Program-made: the position numbers and the translations under genes | Notes under the pieces: model-generated | Seen by the model: only the letters and a program-made list of their open reading frames with translations | What the model was told of the DNA's origin: nothing | Databases searched by the model: none | Source of the DNA: an uncultured Clostridia bacterium | GTDB lineage: Bacteria; Bacillota; Clostridia; Christensenellales; Borkfalkiaceae | Length of the DNA stretch: 33,759 bases | NCBI GenBank assembly: GCA_947629345.1 | Contig: CANRDK010000005.1 | Location: 1 to 33,759, forward strand | Direction of reading: 5' to 3' | Part shown: piece after piece, positions 1 to 9,689 of the stretch | Numbering within the stretch: position 1 is the stretch's first letter | How the letters are laid out: each line of letters begins with the position of its first letter

Positions 1-84
1 CCTATCCCTCACGCATATAACTCTGTCATTTGAACCATCCACTTTTGTTTCAAAAAATTGCCCCAGTTTCGGGGAGTTGTACGA

Positions 85-486
85 AGTCAATGCCCCCTCC
101 CGAGGAGGGGGGTAGGGGGGTGGGCAACGACCGCAGTCTGTGTCCGCCCCGCGAGATTCTTCGAGTTAGTCTCCGTCCTTTCGTCCTTCTTGCGTTCTCA
201 GAATGACGCGGGGCTGCTCCGTAAGTTTACGAGATCCCCTCGCTACGCTCGGGATGAGGGAAGGGCGGGGAGCTTGCTTCCCCTTGTAGGGGAAGTACCC
301 GCGCAGCGGGGGATAGGGTTCCAAAACCCCTCAGCCACGGCAAGGGCAGCCGTGCCAGCTCCCCTAAGAGGGGAGCCGAGGAGAGCCCGAACGGAGTCCA
401 TGCCCCCTCCTTGGGGAGGGGGTAGGGGGCGGGGACGTTCTGAATCCCCCCACCTCAATTTTTAATTTTTAATTTTAAATTTTGAA
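85..486. repeat. Intergenic block of hairpin repeats plus A/T tract
   Basis: ccccctcccgaggagggggg; cttccccttgtaggggaag...gctcccctaagaggggagc; taatttttaatttttaatttt. Confidence 0.85.
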
Positions 487-519
487 TTCAAAAAAAGACG
501 CCGTGAGGCGTCTTTTTTT
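487..519. terminator. Rho-independent terminator (potentially bidirectional) after the M18 gene
   Basis: aaaaaaGACGCCgtgaGGCGTCttttttt. Confidence 0.85.
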
Positions 520-533
520 GCACATATGTTGCA

Positions 534-1934
534 TTATTTCATAAAGGCCAAGAAGGCTTTGTAGTTGCTGTAGAGGTCTGCCTTGGAGATGACTTCCCAC
601 GGCGCGTGCATCGAGACGACGGGCACACCCAAATCGACGGTGTCGATATTCAGATTGGCCACAAACTTTGCCACCGTGCCGCCGCCGCCGATGTCCACCT
701 TGCCGAGTTCTGCCGTCTGCCAGACGACGCCCTCCTCAGCAAACATCTTTCTGACTTCGCCGATGAATTCCGCATTTGCGTCGTTGCTGCCGCTCTTGCC
801 GCGTGCACCTGTGAACTTGCACATGGCCGTCCCGCAGGAGAGCATGGCCGCGTTCATCTTCTCGTACACGCCCGCAAAGTTGGGGTCGAATGCCGCCGTA
901 ACGTCAGAGGAGAGGCACTTCGATGCCGCTCTCACCCTTCTGAAATTGGCCCCGAGGGCAAGGGAGATCTCCTCCATGAGGTCCTCATAGACCTTGGACT
1001 GAATGCCCGTGTTGCCCTCGCTGCCGATCTCTTCCTTGTCCACAAGCATGGCAAGGACGGTGTGGGGAGTTTCGTTGTTGAGAACGGCCGTCAGCGCGGG
1101 ATAGGCACACACCCTGTCGTCATGGCCGTAGGCGCCGATGAGGGCCCTGTCGAACCCGACGTCGCGGGCGGGGAAAGCGGGCACGGCGGAGAGCTCCGCA
1201 GAGAGGAAATCTTCCTCCGTAATGCCGTATTTCTCGTGAAGAATGTTCAAGACGTTGAGCTTGATCTTGCCATCGACGTCCTCATCGGGATAGGGCATGC
1301 CGCCGACGAGCACGTTGAGCTGTTCCCCCTCGATGAGCTTATTGGCGCTGCCGCTCATCTGTTCGCCGCCGAGGTGGGGGAGAAGGTCGTTGATATAGAA
1401 CACGGGGTCCTTGGGATCCTCGCCGACCCTGACCGTGACCTTGGTGCCGTCCTTCAGAATGACGACGCCGTGAAGGGCAAGGGGAATTGCCGTCCACTGG
1501 TACTTTTTGATGCCGCCGTAGTAATGGGTCTTGAGAAAGGCCATGCCGCTGTCCTCATAGAGAGGATTTTGCTTGATATCCACGCGGGGGGCGTCGATAT
1601 GCGAGGCGATGATGCGCATGCCGTCCTCTTCGAGGGGAAGGGTCCCGACGCGGAACACGACAACGGATTTGCCGCGGTTGATAAAATATTTCTTGTCGCC
1701 TGCCTTGAGGGGATCGCCGAAATGATATTCGGAGAAGCCCGCCTTTTCGGCCGCCTGAACGGCGTAATCGGTGGCCTCGCGCTCCGTCTTTGCGGCGTCG
1801 AGGAAGGATTTGTAGCCCTCGGCATAGATGAAGATGGCCTTTTTCTCGGCCTTGTCGGCCTGTTCATAGTAATTTTGCTTCTTGTAGGAAAGCTCCTTTT
1901 GGAGAGCCTTGCCCTTGCTCTTTTTGTCTGACAT
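534..1934 (-). CDS. M18 family aminopeptidase (aspartyl aminopeptidase-like)
   Basis: 466-aa ORF with M18-like motifs (IIASHIDAPRVDIK, GAYGHDDRVCAYPAL, LVDKEEIGSEGNTG, SMHAPWEVISKAD); promoter upstream and hairpin terminator downstream. Confidence 0.93.
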   Translation of the reverse strand: MSDKKSKGKALQKELSYKKQNYYEQADKAEKKAIFIYAEGYKSFLDAAKTEREATDYAVQAAEKAGFSEYHFGDPLKAGDKKYFINRGKSVVVFRVGTLPLEEDGMRIIASHIDAPRVDIKQNPLYEDSGMAFLKTHYYGGIKKYQWTAIPLALHGVVILKDGTKVTVRVGEDPKDPVFYINDLLPHLGGEQMSGSANKLIEGEQLNVLVGGMPYPDEDVDGKIKLNVLNILHEKYGITEEDFLSAELSAVPAFPARDVGFDRALIGAYGHDDRVCAYPALTAVLNNETPHTVLAMLVDKEEIGSEGNTGIQSKVYEDLMEEISLALGANFRRVRAASKCLSSDVTAAFDPNFAGVYEKMNAAMLSCGTAMCKFTGARGKSGSNDANAEFIGEVRKMFAEEGVVWQTAELGKVDIGGGGTVAKFVANLNIDTVDLGVPVVSMHAPWEVISKADLYSNYKAFLAFMK

Positions 1935-1969
1935 ACTGAACCTCCGCGTTTTCTTTTTTTATACCACAG

Positions 1970-1998
1970 ATTATAGCACACAAAACGCTTGGAGGCAA
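1970..1998 (-). promoter_or_regulatory. Sigma-A-type promoter for the M18 aminopeptidase gene
   Basis: Minus strand TTGCCT-17 nt-TATAAT. Confidence 0.6.
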
Positions 1999-2044
1999 CA
2001 AAAAACCGCCGATTTTTGTCGGCAGGGGGTGGAATTGAAAATTG

Positions 2045-2250
2045 AGCTGGCGGCGCTCATCCTGAGCGTAGCGAAGGATCCCATTAGACCAACGGAGCAG
2101 GGTTTAACGGGATTCATCGCTTCGCTCTGAATGAACGGTCGGTGCGTTATCCTGCCCCGCAGTTCTGATCACGTCACCCTGAGCTCCGTCGAAGGGTCAC
2201 CGCATAATAAGGTGATGGTTCGACTGCGCTCACCATGACGTAATCAAAAC
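2045..2250. repeat. Intergenic repeats of the tcatcctgagcgtagcgaaggatc type and relatives
   Basis: ATCCTgagcgtagcgaAGGAT and gtcaccctgagctccgtcgaagggtcac. Confidence 0.75.
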
Positions 2251-2281
2251 GGCTGGGTCACTCAGTATCAGCCAAGGGGCC

Positions 2282-2638
2282 TCACACATTGGTGCCGTCG
2301 CCGAAGCCAAGACTGATGAGGATTGCGCGGTTGACGCGCGACATGGTGGAGGGGGGAAGTTCCCCGATCCGCGCCATCAACCTCTTTTTGTCGATGGTAC
2401 GGATCTGCTCCAAAAGAATAACGCTGTCCCGCGCGAGGCCGAATGCGGACGGCAGTTCGATATGGGTGGGGAGCCGCGCCTTGTGGATCTTGCTCGTCAC
2501 TGCGGCCGCGATCACGGTGGGGGAGTATTTGTTGCCCGTATCGTTCTGCACGACGAGCACGGGACGCACGCCGCCCTGTTCGCTGCCCACAACGGGACTC
2601 AGGTCCGCATAATAAAGTTCTCCGCGTTTGACGATCAT
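2282..2638 (-). CDS. MazF/PemK/NdoA-type endoribonuclease toxin
   Basis: 118 aa; [33 protein letters not shown]...[13 protein letters not shown] is typical of NdoA/MazF. Confidence 0.92.
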   Translation of the reverse strand: MIVKRGELYYADLSPVVGSEQGGVRPVLVVQNDTGNKYSPTVIAAAVTSKIHKARLPTHIELPSAFGLARDSVILLEQIRTIDKKRLMARIGELPPSTMSRVNRAILISLGFGDGTNV

Positions 2639-2754
2639 ATCTTACCTCTTTTGTGAGCGTCCTCCGCTATCATTGTATGTAACGGAAGGGCCTTGTGCTC
2701 ACCGTACCCCAATTTTTGACCTTTTCGGAGGAGATTATACGGGGGCGTGGTGTG

Positions 2755-2870
2755 AACGGAATCGTTGCCCACCCCCCTACCCCCTCCTCGGGAGGGGGCA
2801 TGACTAAGGGCTCCTCGGGAGGGGGGTAGGGGGTGGGCTCCTCGGAAGGGGGAGCCGAGGGGGCACCGCA
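2755..2870. repeat. ccccctcctcgggaggggg palindrome repeats upstream of plsX
   Basis: cacccccctaccccctcctcgggagggggcatga and a second copy. Confidence 0.8.
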
Positions 2871-2920
2871 GCATTCGGGAAGAAATGCGGGCATATATGG
2901 AAAGAAATGCCTGAAAAGAA

Positions 2921-2949
2921 TTGTGTTTTTTAAAAGAAAATGGTATAAT
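2921..2949 (+). promoter_or_regulatory. Sigma-A-type promoter upstream of plsX
   Basis: TTGTGT-17 nt-TATAAT. Confidence 0.6.
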
Positions 2950-2986
2950 AATTTCGTATCGATTTTTAAACAGGGAGATACAGATC

Positions 2987-4009
2987 ATGGCAAAAGTTAT
3001 CGTAGACGCGATGGGCGGCGACAACGCCCCCGCGGAGATCATAGAGGGTGCGCTCCTTGCGCTCCAAAGGAGAAAGGATTTCTCACTCATCTTTACGGGC
3101 GACGAGGCGCTTGTGGAGCGTGAACTCGAAAAACACAACTTCGATGCTTCCCGCGTCGAAGTCATCCCCTGCAAGGAGGTCATCACGGGGGACGATATTC
3201 CCACTTCCGCCGTCAGGACCAAGCGGGACAGTTCCCTCGTCGTGGGGCTAAGAATGCTCAAGGAGGAGCCCGACATTGCGGGGTTCCTCTCGGCGGGGAG
3301 CACGGGGGCCGTGCTCACGGGCGGCGTCATGCACATCGGCAGGATCAAGGGGATCATGCGTCCCGCCCTCTGCCCCGGGATCCCCAACGTGCACGGCGGG
3401 CAGACGCTTCTGTGCGACTGCGGGGCGAATGCCGAATGCAAGCCCCAATATCTTGTCCAATTCGCCCTCATGGCCACGGCGTACGCGCGGACACACGGCA
3501 TCGAAAATCCCAAGGTCGGGCTCCTCAACAACGGCACCGAGGAGCACAAGGGAGATCCTCTGCATCAGGAGGCATTCGTGCTCTTAAAGGAATTTGAGGG
3601 CATCGATTTCGTCGGCAACGTCGAGGGACGGGATATCATGTACGGCGATGTCGATATCGTCGTTGCGGACGGCTTTTCGGGCAATATCGCCCTGAAGTCT
3701 GCGGAGGGCTGCGGAAAGACGGTCTCCGCCGTCCTCAAGAGCGAATTCAAGAAAAATCTCGGCAGCAAGATCGCCTATCTCTTTGCGAGGAAGCAGATCA
3801 ACCGCCTCAGAGGCATGCTCGACTATGCCAAGCTCGGCGGAAGTCCCTTTTTGGGGCTCAAAAAGCTCGTCGTCAAGTGCCACGGTTCCTCCAAGGCAAA
3901 CAGCATTACGCCGGCAGTGTTCCAGATCCTCGACGCCTACGAGGGAGACCTCATCGGCAAGATCACGGAGATGCTGAAGGCCTCGGGCGTGGCGGCGGAG
4001 GAAGCATGA
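2987..4009 (+). CDS. plsX: Phosphate acyltransferase PlsX
   Basis: MAKVIVDAMGGDNAPAEIIEGALLAL...; the ATG at 2987 is preferred over the track start at 2921, which lies in the promoter; GGGAG upstream. Confidence 0.95.
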   Translation: MAKVIVDAMGGDNAPAEIIEGALLALQRRKDFSLIFTGDEALVERELEKHNFDASRVEVIPCKEVITGDDIPTSAVRTKRDSSLVVGLRMLKEEPDIAGFLSAGSTGAVLTGGVMHIGRIKGIMRPALCPGIPNVHGGQTLLCDCGANAECKPQYLVQFALMATAYARTHGIENPKVGLLNNGTEEHKGDPLHQEAFVLLKEFEGIDFVGNVEGRDIMYGDVDIVVADGFSGNIALKSAEGCGKTVSAVLKSEFKKNLGSKIAYLFARKQINRLRGMLDYAKLGGSPFLGLKKLVVKCHGSSKANSITPAVFQILDAYEGDLIGKITEMLKASGVAAEEA

Positions 4010-4680
4010 GAAACGGCGAGGACTGGACGGAGGAGACCTTTGAAGAGGTGCAATCCGCCCTCGGCTACACCTTCCGCGACAGGGAACTCTTAAAGACCTG
4101 CTTCACCCACTCCACCTACCGCAACAATGTCGCCCACGGCGGCGAGGACAACGAGCGGCTGGAATTTTTGGGGGACGCGGTGCTGCAGCTCATCGTCTCG
4201 GACTATCTCTTCCGCACTTCCAAGAAGGATGAGGGAAAACTGACCGAAAAGCGCAAGGGATATGTCTCCAAGGAGGCCCTTACGCCAGTTGCGGAAAAGC
4301 TCGGCCTCATGAAGTTTCTCCGCCATTCCAACCGCGAGGAGGACATGGGCGGCAAGGACGGGAAGATCAAGTCGAGCCTCTTCGAGGCCGTGACGGCGGG
4401 GATCTACCTCGACGGCGGCATGGGGGCGGCGGCCGAATTTTTGAAACGGAATCTGGAATATATGGACATGGAGAGCCCCATCTCCGCCCTGCAGATCTAT
4501 GTACAGGAGCGGGCAAAGATGACGCCCGACTATTTCGAACGGGCCGAAAACGGAGAATTCTCCGCCGAGGTCAGGGCGCTCGGAGAACGGGGAACGGGCA
4601 GGGGCAAGAGCAAGCAGGCGGCCAAGGAAGCGGCGGCCAAGGCGCTCCTTGAAAAACTCAAAGAGAGGGAAAAACATTGA
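4006..4680 (+). CDS. rnc: Ribonuclease III
   Basis: HSTYRNNVAHGGEDNERLEFLGDAVLQLIVSDYLF and C-terminal dsRBD; ATGA overlap with plsX. Confidence 0.95.
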   Translation: MRNGEDWTEETFEEVQSALGYTFRDRELLKTCFTHSTYRNNVAHGGEDNERLEFLGDAVLQLIVSDYLFRTSKKDEGKLTEKRKGYVSKEALTPVAEKLGLMKFLRHSNREEDMGGKDGKIKSSLFEAVTAGIYLDGGMGAAAEFLKRNLEYMDMESPISALQIYVQERAKMTPDYFERAENGEFSAEVRALGERGTGRGKSKQAAKEAAAKALLEKLKEREKH

Positions 4681-7600
4681 ATCTGAAGGAAATCAAAGTT
4701 GCGGGGTTCAAATCCTTTGCGGACAAGACCTCCATTAAGTTCGAGGACGGCGTCACCTGTATCGTCGGCCCCAACGGCTGCGGCAAGTCCAACGTCGCGG
4801 ACGCCGTGAGATGGGTGCTCGGCGAGCAATCGGCAAAGGTTTTGCGCGGCACTTCCATGCAGGACGTCATCTTCAACGGCACCGAGACGAGACGGCAGCT
4901 CAGCTACTGCGAGGTCACCCTCGTCTTTGACAATACCAACCGCCTCTTCGACGTGGACTACAGCGAGGTCGCCATGACCCGCCGTCTGTACCGCTCGGGC
5001 GAGAGCGAATACCTTCTCAACATGCAGCCGTGCAGGCTCAAAGAGATCGTCGCCCTCCTCCATGACGTCGGCATCGGCAAGGAGGGGTACTCCATCATCG
5101 GCCAGAACAGGGTAGACATCATCATGAACGCCAAGCCTGAGGAAAGGCGTGCCGTCTTTGAAGAGGCAACGGGCGTCATGAAGTTCAAGATCCAGCGCCG
5201 CGAGATCGAGAGCAAGCTCCAGAACGCACGGGACAACCTCACCGTCTTTGTCCAGAGAATGGACGAGGCAGAAAAACAGCTCCGTCCCCTCGAACAGCAG
5301 GCAGAGACGGCCAAGAAATATCGCGGCTACTACGAGGACCTCCGCCACGAGGAAGTGAATACATACCTTCTCCGCTATGAGAATTTCACAGAGGAGACGG
5401 GCAAGCACAGGAGAAAGATCGAGGAGGCGGAACAGGAGCTCGTCGGCGTGGAGGCAAGGCTCTCTCAAGTGGACGATGAGGAGACCTCCGCCCGTGAACA
5501 GATCGAGGGCGCAGACGCCGTCCTCCGCGACCTCAACGACAATCTCCGCCTCTATGAGGTGGGCATGGCGAACAAGACGGGGGAGGCCAAGGTGCTCTCC
5601 GCCCGTATTGAGAGCTACAAGCGCGAACTCGCCGCCGCATCCGAGACGGTGGACTATTCCATCCGCCGCACCAAGACCATCGACGGGCTCGTTGCGGAGG
5701 GGGAGAAAAAGACGGAGAAGATGCGCAGTCGTGCCGCCGAGATCGGCAAGGAGAGCGCAGAGCTCACGATGAAGCTGCGCGAGGCAGAGGCGAGGATCAT
5801 GGCGTATGAAAAGCTCTCCCTCGAACAGCGCGCCAGCGAGCTCTCCTCCGTGGAAAACCTCGCCGACCTCAGGGCGAACGCGGGGAGCCTTGCGGCCAAG
5901 CGCGATGCCGCGCAGGACCGTGCCGCAGAGGTGAGAGAGGCGATCGGAAAGGCGCAGACCCGCCGCACCGAATATCTCCGCCAGAAATCGGAATGCCTCG
6001 CGGAAAAGGCGGAGTGCGAGAACTTCCTCAACAAAAAGGAGAGAGAGGAGAGCGCGCTCGCGTCTGAAATTTCCGACCTCGCCAACAGCGAACGGCGCAT
6101 TTCACAGGAGATCGTCGAGGCGAATTCCTCCATTGCAAGCTATCAGAACAATCTCGAACTCTACAAGAGTTTAAAGAACCAATACGAGGGCTACCGCGAT
6201 TCCGTCCGCCGTCTCCAGCTCGAGGGACAGCGCAATCCCGACGTCGGCCGCCGTATCAAGGGGGCGATCGCAGATATCGTCCATACCGATAAAAAGTACG
6301 AAGTCGCCATCGAGACCTCCTTCGGCGCGGCCATGCAGAACCTTGTCACCGCCACGCAGGACGACGCGAGATGGCTCGTCGAATACCTCAAGCGCACAGG
6401 CTGGGGCATCGTCACCTTCCTCCCCGTGGACGGCATGCGCGCCCGTGTCAACTCGGCAGAAGTCCGCATGGCCCTCCGTGAGAGCGGGGCGGTGGGGCTC
6501 GCCGACGAACTCGTAAAGTACGACCCCTACTACAACAGCGTCGTCACCAACCTTCTCGGCAACACCCTCATCGTCGATACGATCGCGAGCGCGACAAGTA
6601 TCGCAAAACGCTATCCCCATGCCTTCCGCATCGTCACCTTGGACGGCGACACGATCGCAACTTCGGGCGCCATCACGGGCGGCTCGAGGAAGAAGGAGAG
6701 CGGACATCTCCTCGCGGGAGAACGCCGTATCAAGGAGTGCGAAGAGGAGATCGCCAAAAAGACTGCCACTGTCGGCAAGCTCAAGGGTGCGCTCGAATCG
6801 TGCGGCAGGGACCTCGACGAGGCAAGGGCAAAGTACGAGGCGTTCCGCGTCAAAGTACAGGAGCAGACGGCAAATCTCGCCGCCCTCGCGCAGAAGGAGC
6901 TTGCCATCGTCTCCCTCATTGCCGACGCCGATAAGGACATTGCAGACTTCACCGCCCTCCTCGCCCAGTTGACGAGAAAGGCAGACGAACTCGAGAGCGA
7001 AGTGCTCTCCTCTGCCGAAAATGAGGAACTTTTGAGCCGCATCCGCAGTGAGGCAGCCAAGGAAGCGGGGGAACGGGAGGCCGAGAGCGGCAAGCTCAAG
7101 GAGAACCGCGACGCCCTTTCCGAACAGCTCCATGCGCTCGAAGTCGAGGGGGCGACCCTCTCCACCACCCTTGCCTCGGAGGAGGACAATCTCCTTCGCC
7201 TCAAGGACGAAAAACGAGACTTATTGGAGAAAGTAGAGGAGACGAGGGCGTCCATCGCGGGCACCGAGCGGCAGATCGAGGCATTGAAGCGGGACGAAGA
7301 AAAGGCCTCTCTCACCGAGGAGGAACAGGAGGCCGTCGGCATTCTCAGAAAGAAACTTTCGGAGGCGGAGGAGCAGAAAAAGACGGTGTACCAGCGTCAG
7401 ACCCTGCTCGCCGAGGAGAAGCGGAAACTTCTCGCGCGGCAGATGACCCTCTCCGAAAAGAAGCACCAGTGCGAGCTCGAGATCTCCAAGGCGGAGACCC
7501 TTCTTGAGAACATGCAGCAGCGCATGGAGGAGGAATACCAGCTCACCTACGAGACTGCGCTCGAATTCCGCGATCCCGATTACGATATTTCGCAGGCGGC

Positions 7601-8273
7601 GGTCAATATTGCAAATCTCAAGCGGAAGATCACCGCGCTCGGGCCCGTCAACCCGCGTGCGGAGGAGGACTATGCCGCCCTCTTTGAACGGTACAGCGAC
7701 ATGCAGACGCAGAAGGACGACCTCGACAAGGGCATCGTTGACCTCACCACCGTGCTCGAGGACCTCAAGGCGGAGATGCAGAAGAAGTTCGACGATGGCT
7801 TCAACGAGATCAACACGAATTTCACCCAGATCTTCAAGGAGCTCTTCGGCGGCGGCAGGGCGGAAATGCAGCTCGACTACACCGACTGTATCGACCCCTT
7901 GGACGCAGGCGTCGAGATCATTGCCTGCCCTCCGGGGAAGAAGCTCGCCAAAATTTCCCTTCTCTCGGGCGGCGAGCGTGCGCTTACGGCTATCGCTATT
8001 CTGTTTGCCATTCTCAAGGCCAACCCCATGCCCTTCTGTATTCTCGACGAGATCGAGGCTGCGCTCGACGAGGCCAATGTCGATCGTTTTGCGAAATATC
8101 TCAAGAAATTTTCGCAGGATACGCAGTTCATCGTCATCACGCACAGAAAGCCGACGATGAATCAGGCAGACAGTTTGTTCGGCGTCACGATGGAGGAAAA
8201 GGGCGTTTCGAAGATCGTCTCCGTCAAGCTCTCCGAAGTCGAGGCGAAACTTGGCGGCGACACGGTCATGTAA
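4677..8273 (+). CDS. smc: Chromosome segregation protein SMC
   Basis: 1198 aa; Walker A GPNGCGKSNVADAVRWVLGEQSAK, coiled coils, hinge, LSGGERALTAIAILFAILKANPMPFCILDEIEAALDEANVDRF; TTG start overlapping the rnc stop (TTGA). Confidence 0.97.
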   Translation: MNLKEIKVAGFKSFADKTSIKFEDGVTCIVGPNGCGKSNVADAVRWVLGEQSAKVLRGTSMQDVIFNGTETRRQLSYCEVTLVFDNTNRLFDVDYSEVAMTRRLYRSGESEYLLNMQPCRLKEIVALLHDVGIGKEGYSIIGQNRVDIIMNAKPEERRAVFEEATGVMKFKIQRREIESKLQNARDNLTVFVQRMDEAEKQLRPLEQQAETAKKYRGYYEDLRHEEVNTYLLRYENFTEETGKHRRKIEEAEQELVGVEARLSQVDDEETSAREQIEGADAVLRDLNDNLRLYEVGMANKTGEAKVLSARIESYKRELAAASETVDYSIRRTKTIDGLVAEGEKKTEKMRSRAAEIGKESAELTMKLREAEARIMAYEKLSLEQRASELSSVENLADLRANAGSLAAKRDAAQDRAAEVREAIGKAQTRRTEYLRQKSECLAEKAECENFLNKKEREESALASEISDLANSERRISQEIVEANSSIASYQNNLELYKSLKNQYEGYRDSVRRLQLEGQRNPDVGRRIKGAIADIVHTDKKYEVAIETSFGAAMQNLVTATQDDARWLVEYLKRTGWGIVTFLPVDGMRARVNSAEVRMALRESGAVGLADELVKYDPYYNSVVTNLLGNTLIVDTIASATSIAKRYPHAFRIVTLDGDTIATSGAITGGSRKKESGHLLAGERRIKECEEEIAKKTATVGKLKGALESCGRDLDEARAKYEAFRVKVQEQTANLAALAQKELAIVSLIADADKDIADFTALLAQLTRKADELESEVLSSAENEELLSRIRSEAAKEAGEREAESGKLKENRDALSEQLHALEVEGATLSTTLASEEDNLLRLKDEKRDLLEKVEETRASIAGTERQIEALKRDEEKASLTEEEQEAVGILRKKLSEAEEQKKTVYQRQTLLAEEKRKLLARQMTLSEKKHQCELEISKAETLLENMQQRMEEEYQLTYETALEFRDPDYDISQAAVNIANLKRKITALGPVNPRAEEDYAALFERYSDMQTQKDDLDKGIVDLTTVLEDLKAEMQKKFDDGFNEINTNFTQIFKELFGGGRAEMQLDYTDCIDPLDAGVEIIACPPGKKLAKISLLSGGERALTAIAILFAILKANPMPFCILDEIEAALDEANVDRFAKYLKKFSQDTQFIVITHRKPTMNQADSLFGVTMEEKGVSKIVSVKLSEVEAKLGGDTVM

Positions 8274-8284
8274 TTTTCGCCCCC

Positions 8285-8757
8285 GCGCTCATTCCTCTTG
8301 CCCGCCCCCTGCGTAAGGGGGCGGGGTAGGGGTGGGGGTACGCCCTCGAACGCAGTCTGCACGGGAGCCTGTTCCCTCATTCCGAGCCCCGAAGGGGCGA
8401 GAGAATCTCGCTCTAAGAACGGAAGTCCGTAAGTTTACGAGATCCGCTCGCTTCGCTACTTCGCGCCAAGGACGGCGCTCGTGCCGCGCTTAGACACAAA
8501 TAGAACGCGCGCGGGGCGGGATGAGGGTGGGCGGCCCGAACGGAGTCCCCTTGCTTCCCCTTGTAGGGGAAGTACCCCGAACGGAGTCCCCTTGCTTCCC
8601 CTTGTAGGGGAAGTACCCCGAACGGAGTCCCCTTGCTTCCCCTTGTAGGGGAAGTACCCCGAAGGGGGGATAGGGTTCAAAAACCCCTCAGTCACTGTGT
8701 GACAGCTCCCCTAAGAGGGGAGCCAAGGGACCCCCGCCACAATTTTTAATTTTATTC
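8285..8757. repeat. Composite repeat block between smc and ftsY, with a 3 x 41-bp tandem array
   Basis: cttgcccgccccctgcgtaagggggcggggtagggg; 41-bp units starting at 8535, 8576 and 8617. Confidence 0.88.
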
Positions 8758-8784
8758 TAAATCGCAACATAAGTGTGAAATTTT

Positions 8785-9681
8785 ATGGGTTTTTTCAGTA
8801 AGATCAGGGACGCGCTCAAGAAAACGCGCGACACCGTTGCAACAAAACTGAGGCAGCTCTTCCTCAAAAATAAGCTCGGCGACGCCTTCTATGACGAGCT
8901 CGAGGAGATCCTCATCTCCTCCGACGTCGGCGTCAGAACGGCCGAGGACGTCGTGGAACAGGTCAAGGAGGAGGCCATCGGAAACAAGCTCAAGGATGAG
9001 CAGTTCGTCACAGACCTTCTCAAGGATATCCTCGAGGACACCCTCAACGAGGCACCCGTGCCCGCATTCAACTACCCCTGTGTCATCATGTTCGTGGGGG
9101 TGAACGGCGTCGGCAAGACGACCACCATCGGCAAAGTGGCCAACTATTTTGTGAAACAGCACAAGTCTGTCACCGTGGCGGCGGCGGATACCTTCAGGGC
9201 GGCGGCCACAGAACAGCTTGAGATCTGGGCGGAGCGGGCCAAGGTCCGCATTGTCAAGCACGAGGAGGGGAGCGACCCCTCTGCCGTCGTCTATGATGCC
9301 GTTTCCTCCATGAAAGCGAGAAAGACGGATGTGCTTCTCATCGACACGGCGGGGCGGCTCCACGTCAAGGAGAACCTCATGAAGGAGCTCTCCAAGATGA
9401 ACAGGGTCGTTGAGCGGGAGTTCCCCGAGGCGACATTCTATAAATTTTTGGTGCTCGACGCCACGACGGGGCAGAACGCCTTTTCGCAGGCGAGCGTGTT
9501 CAATGAAGCCGTGGACCTCGACGGCATCGTCCTCACCAAGCTCGACGGCACGGCCAAGGGCGGGTTTGTGTTCTCTCTCTGCGGCGAGCTGAAGGTCCCC
9601 GTCGTCTTTGCGGGCGTCGGCGAAAAAATCGACGACCTCGAACTCTTCGACGCGGAACAGTTCGTTGAGGGATTCTTCTAA
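8785..9681 (+). CDS. ftsY: Signal recognition particle receptor FtsY
   Basis: GVNGVGKTTTIGKVANYF, DTFRAAATEQLEIWAER, DTAGRLHVKENLMKEL, TKLDGTAKGG. Confidence 0.96.
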   Translation: MGFFSKIRDALKKTRDTVATKLRQLFLKNKLGDAFYDELEEILISSDVGVRTAEDVVEQVKEEAIGNKLKDEQFVTDLLKDILEDTLNEAPVPAFNYPCVIMFVGVNGVGKTTTIGKVANYFVKQHKSVTVAAADTFRAAATEQLEIWAERAKVRIVKHEEGSDPSAVVYDAVSSMKARKTDVLLIDTAGRLHVKENLMKELSKMNRVVEREFPEATFYKFLVLDATTGQNAFSQASVFNEAVDLDGIVLTKLDGTAKGGFVFSLCGELKVPVVFAGVGEKIDDLELFDAEQFVEGFF

Positions 9682-9689
9682 CTCCCCAC

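Noticed and set aside
58-465. 135-aa ORF and similar ORFs across repeat blocks (e.g. 8456..8695 -, 12642..12998 +, 26353..26751 +)
   Set aside because: They translate repeat DNA (PPPEEG, PLQGEA, PTRGSK strings), lack SD or conserved domains, and their frames drift between repeats.
606-1931. 441-aa plus-strand ORF opposite the M18 aminopeptidase
   Set aside because: Antisense shadow ORF produced by GC-rich codon usage; the minus-strand M18 protein has clear family motifs and its own promoter and terminator.
8535-8657. CRISPR-like array
   Set aside because: Units are contiguous 41-bp tandem copies without unique spacers, and the repeat is dispersed elsewhere; no cas genes are present.
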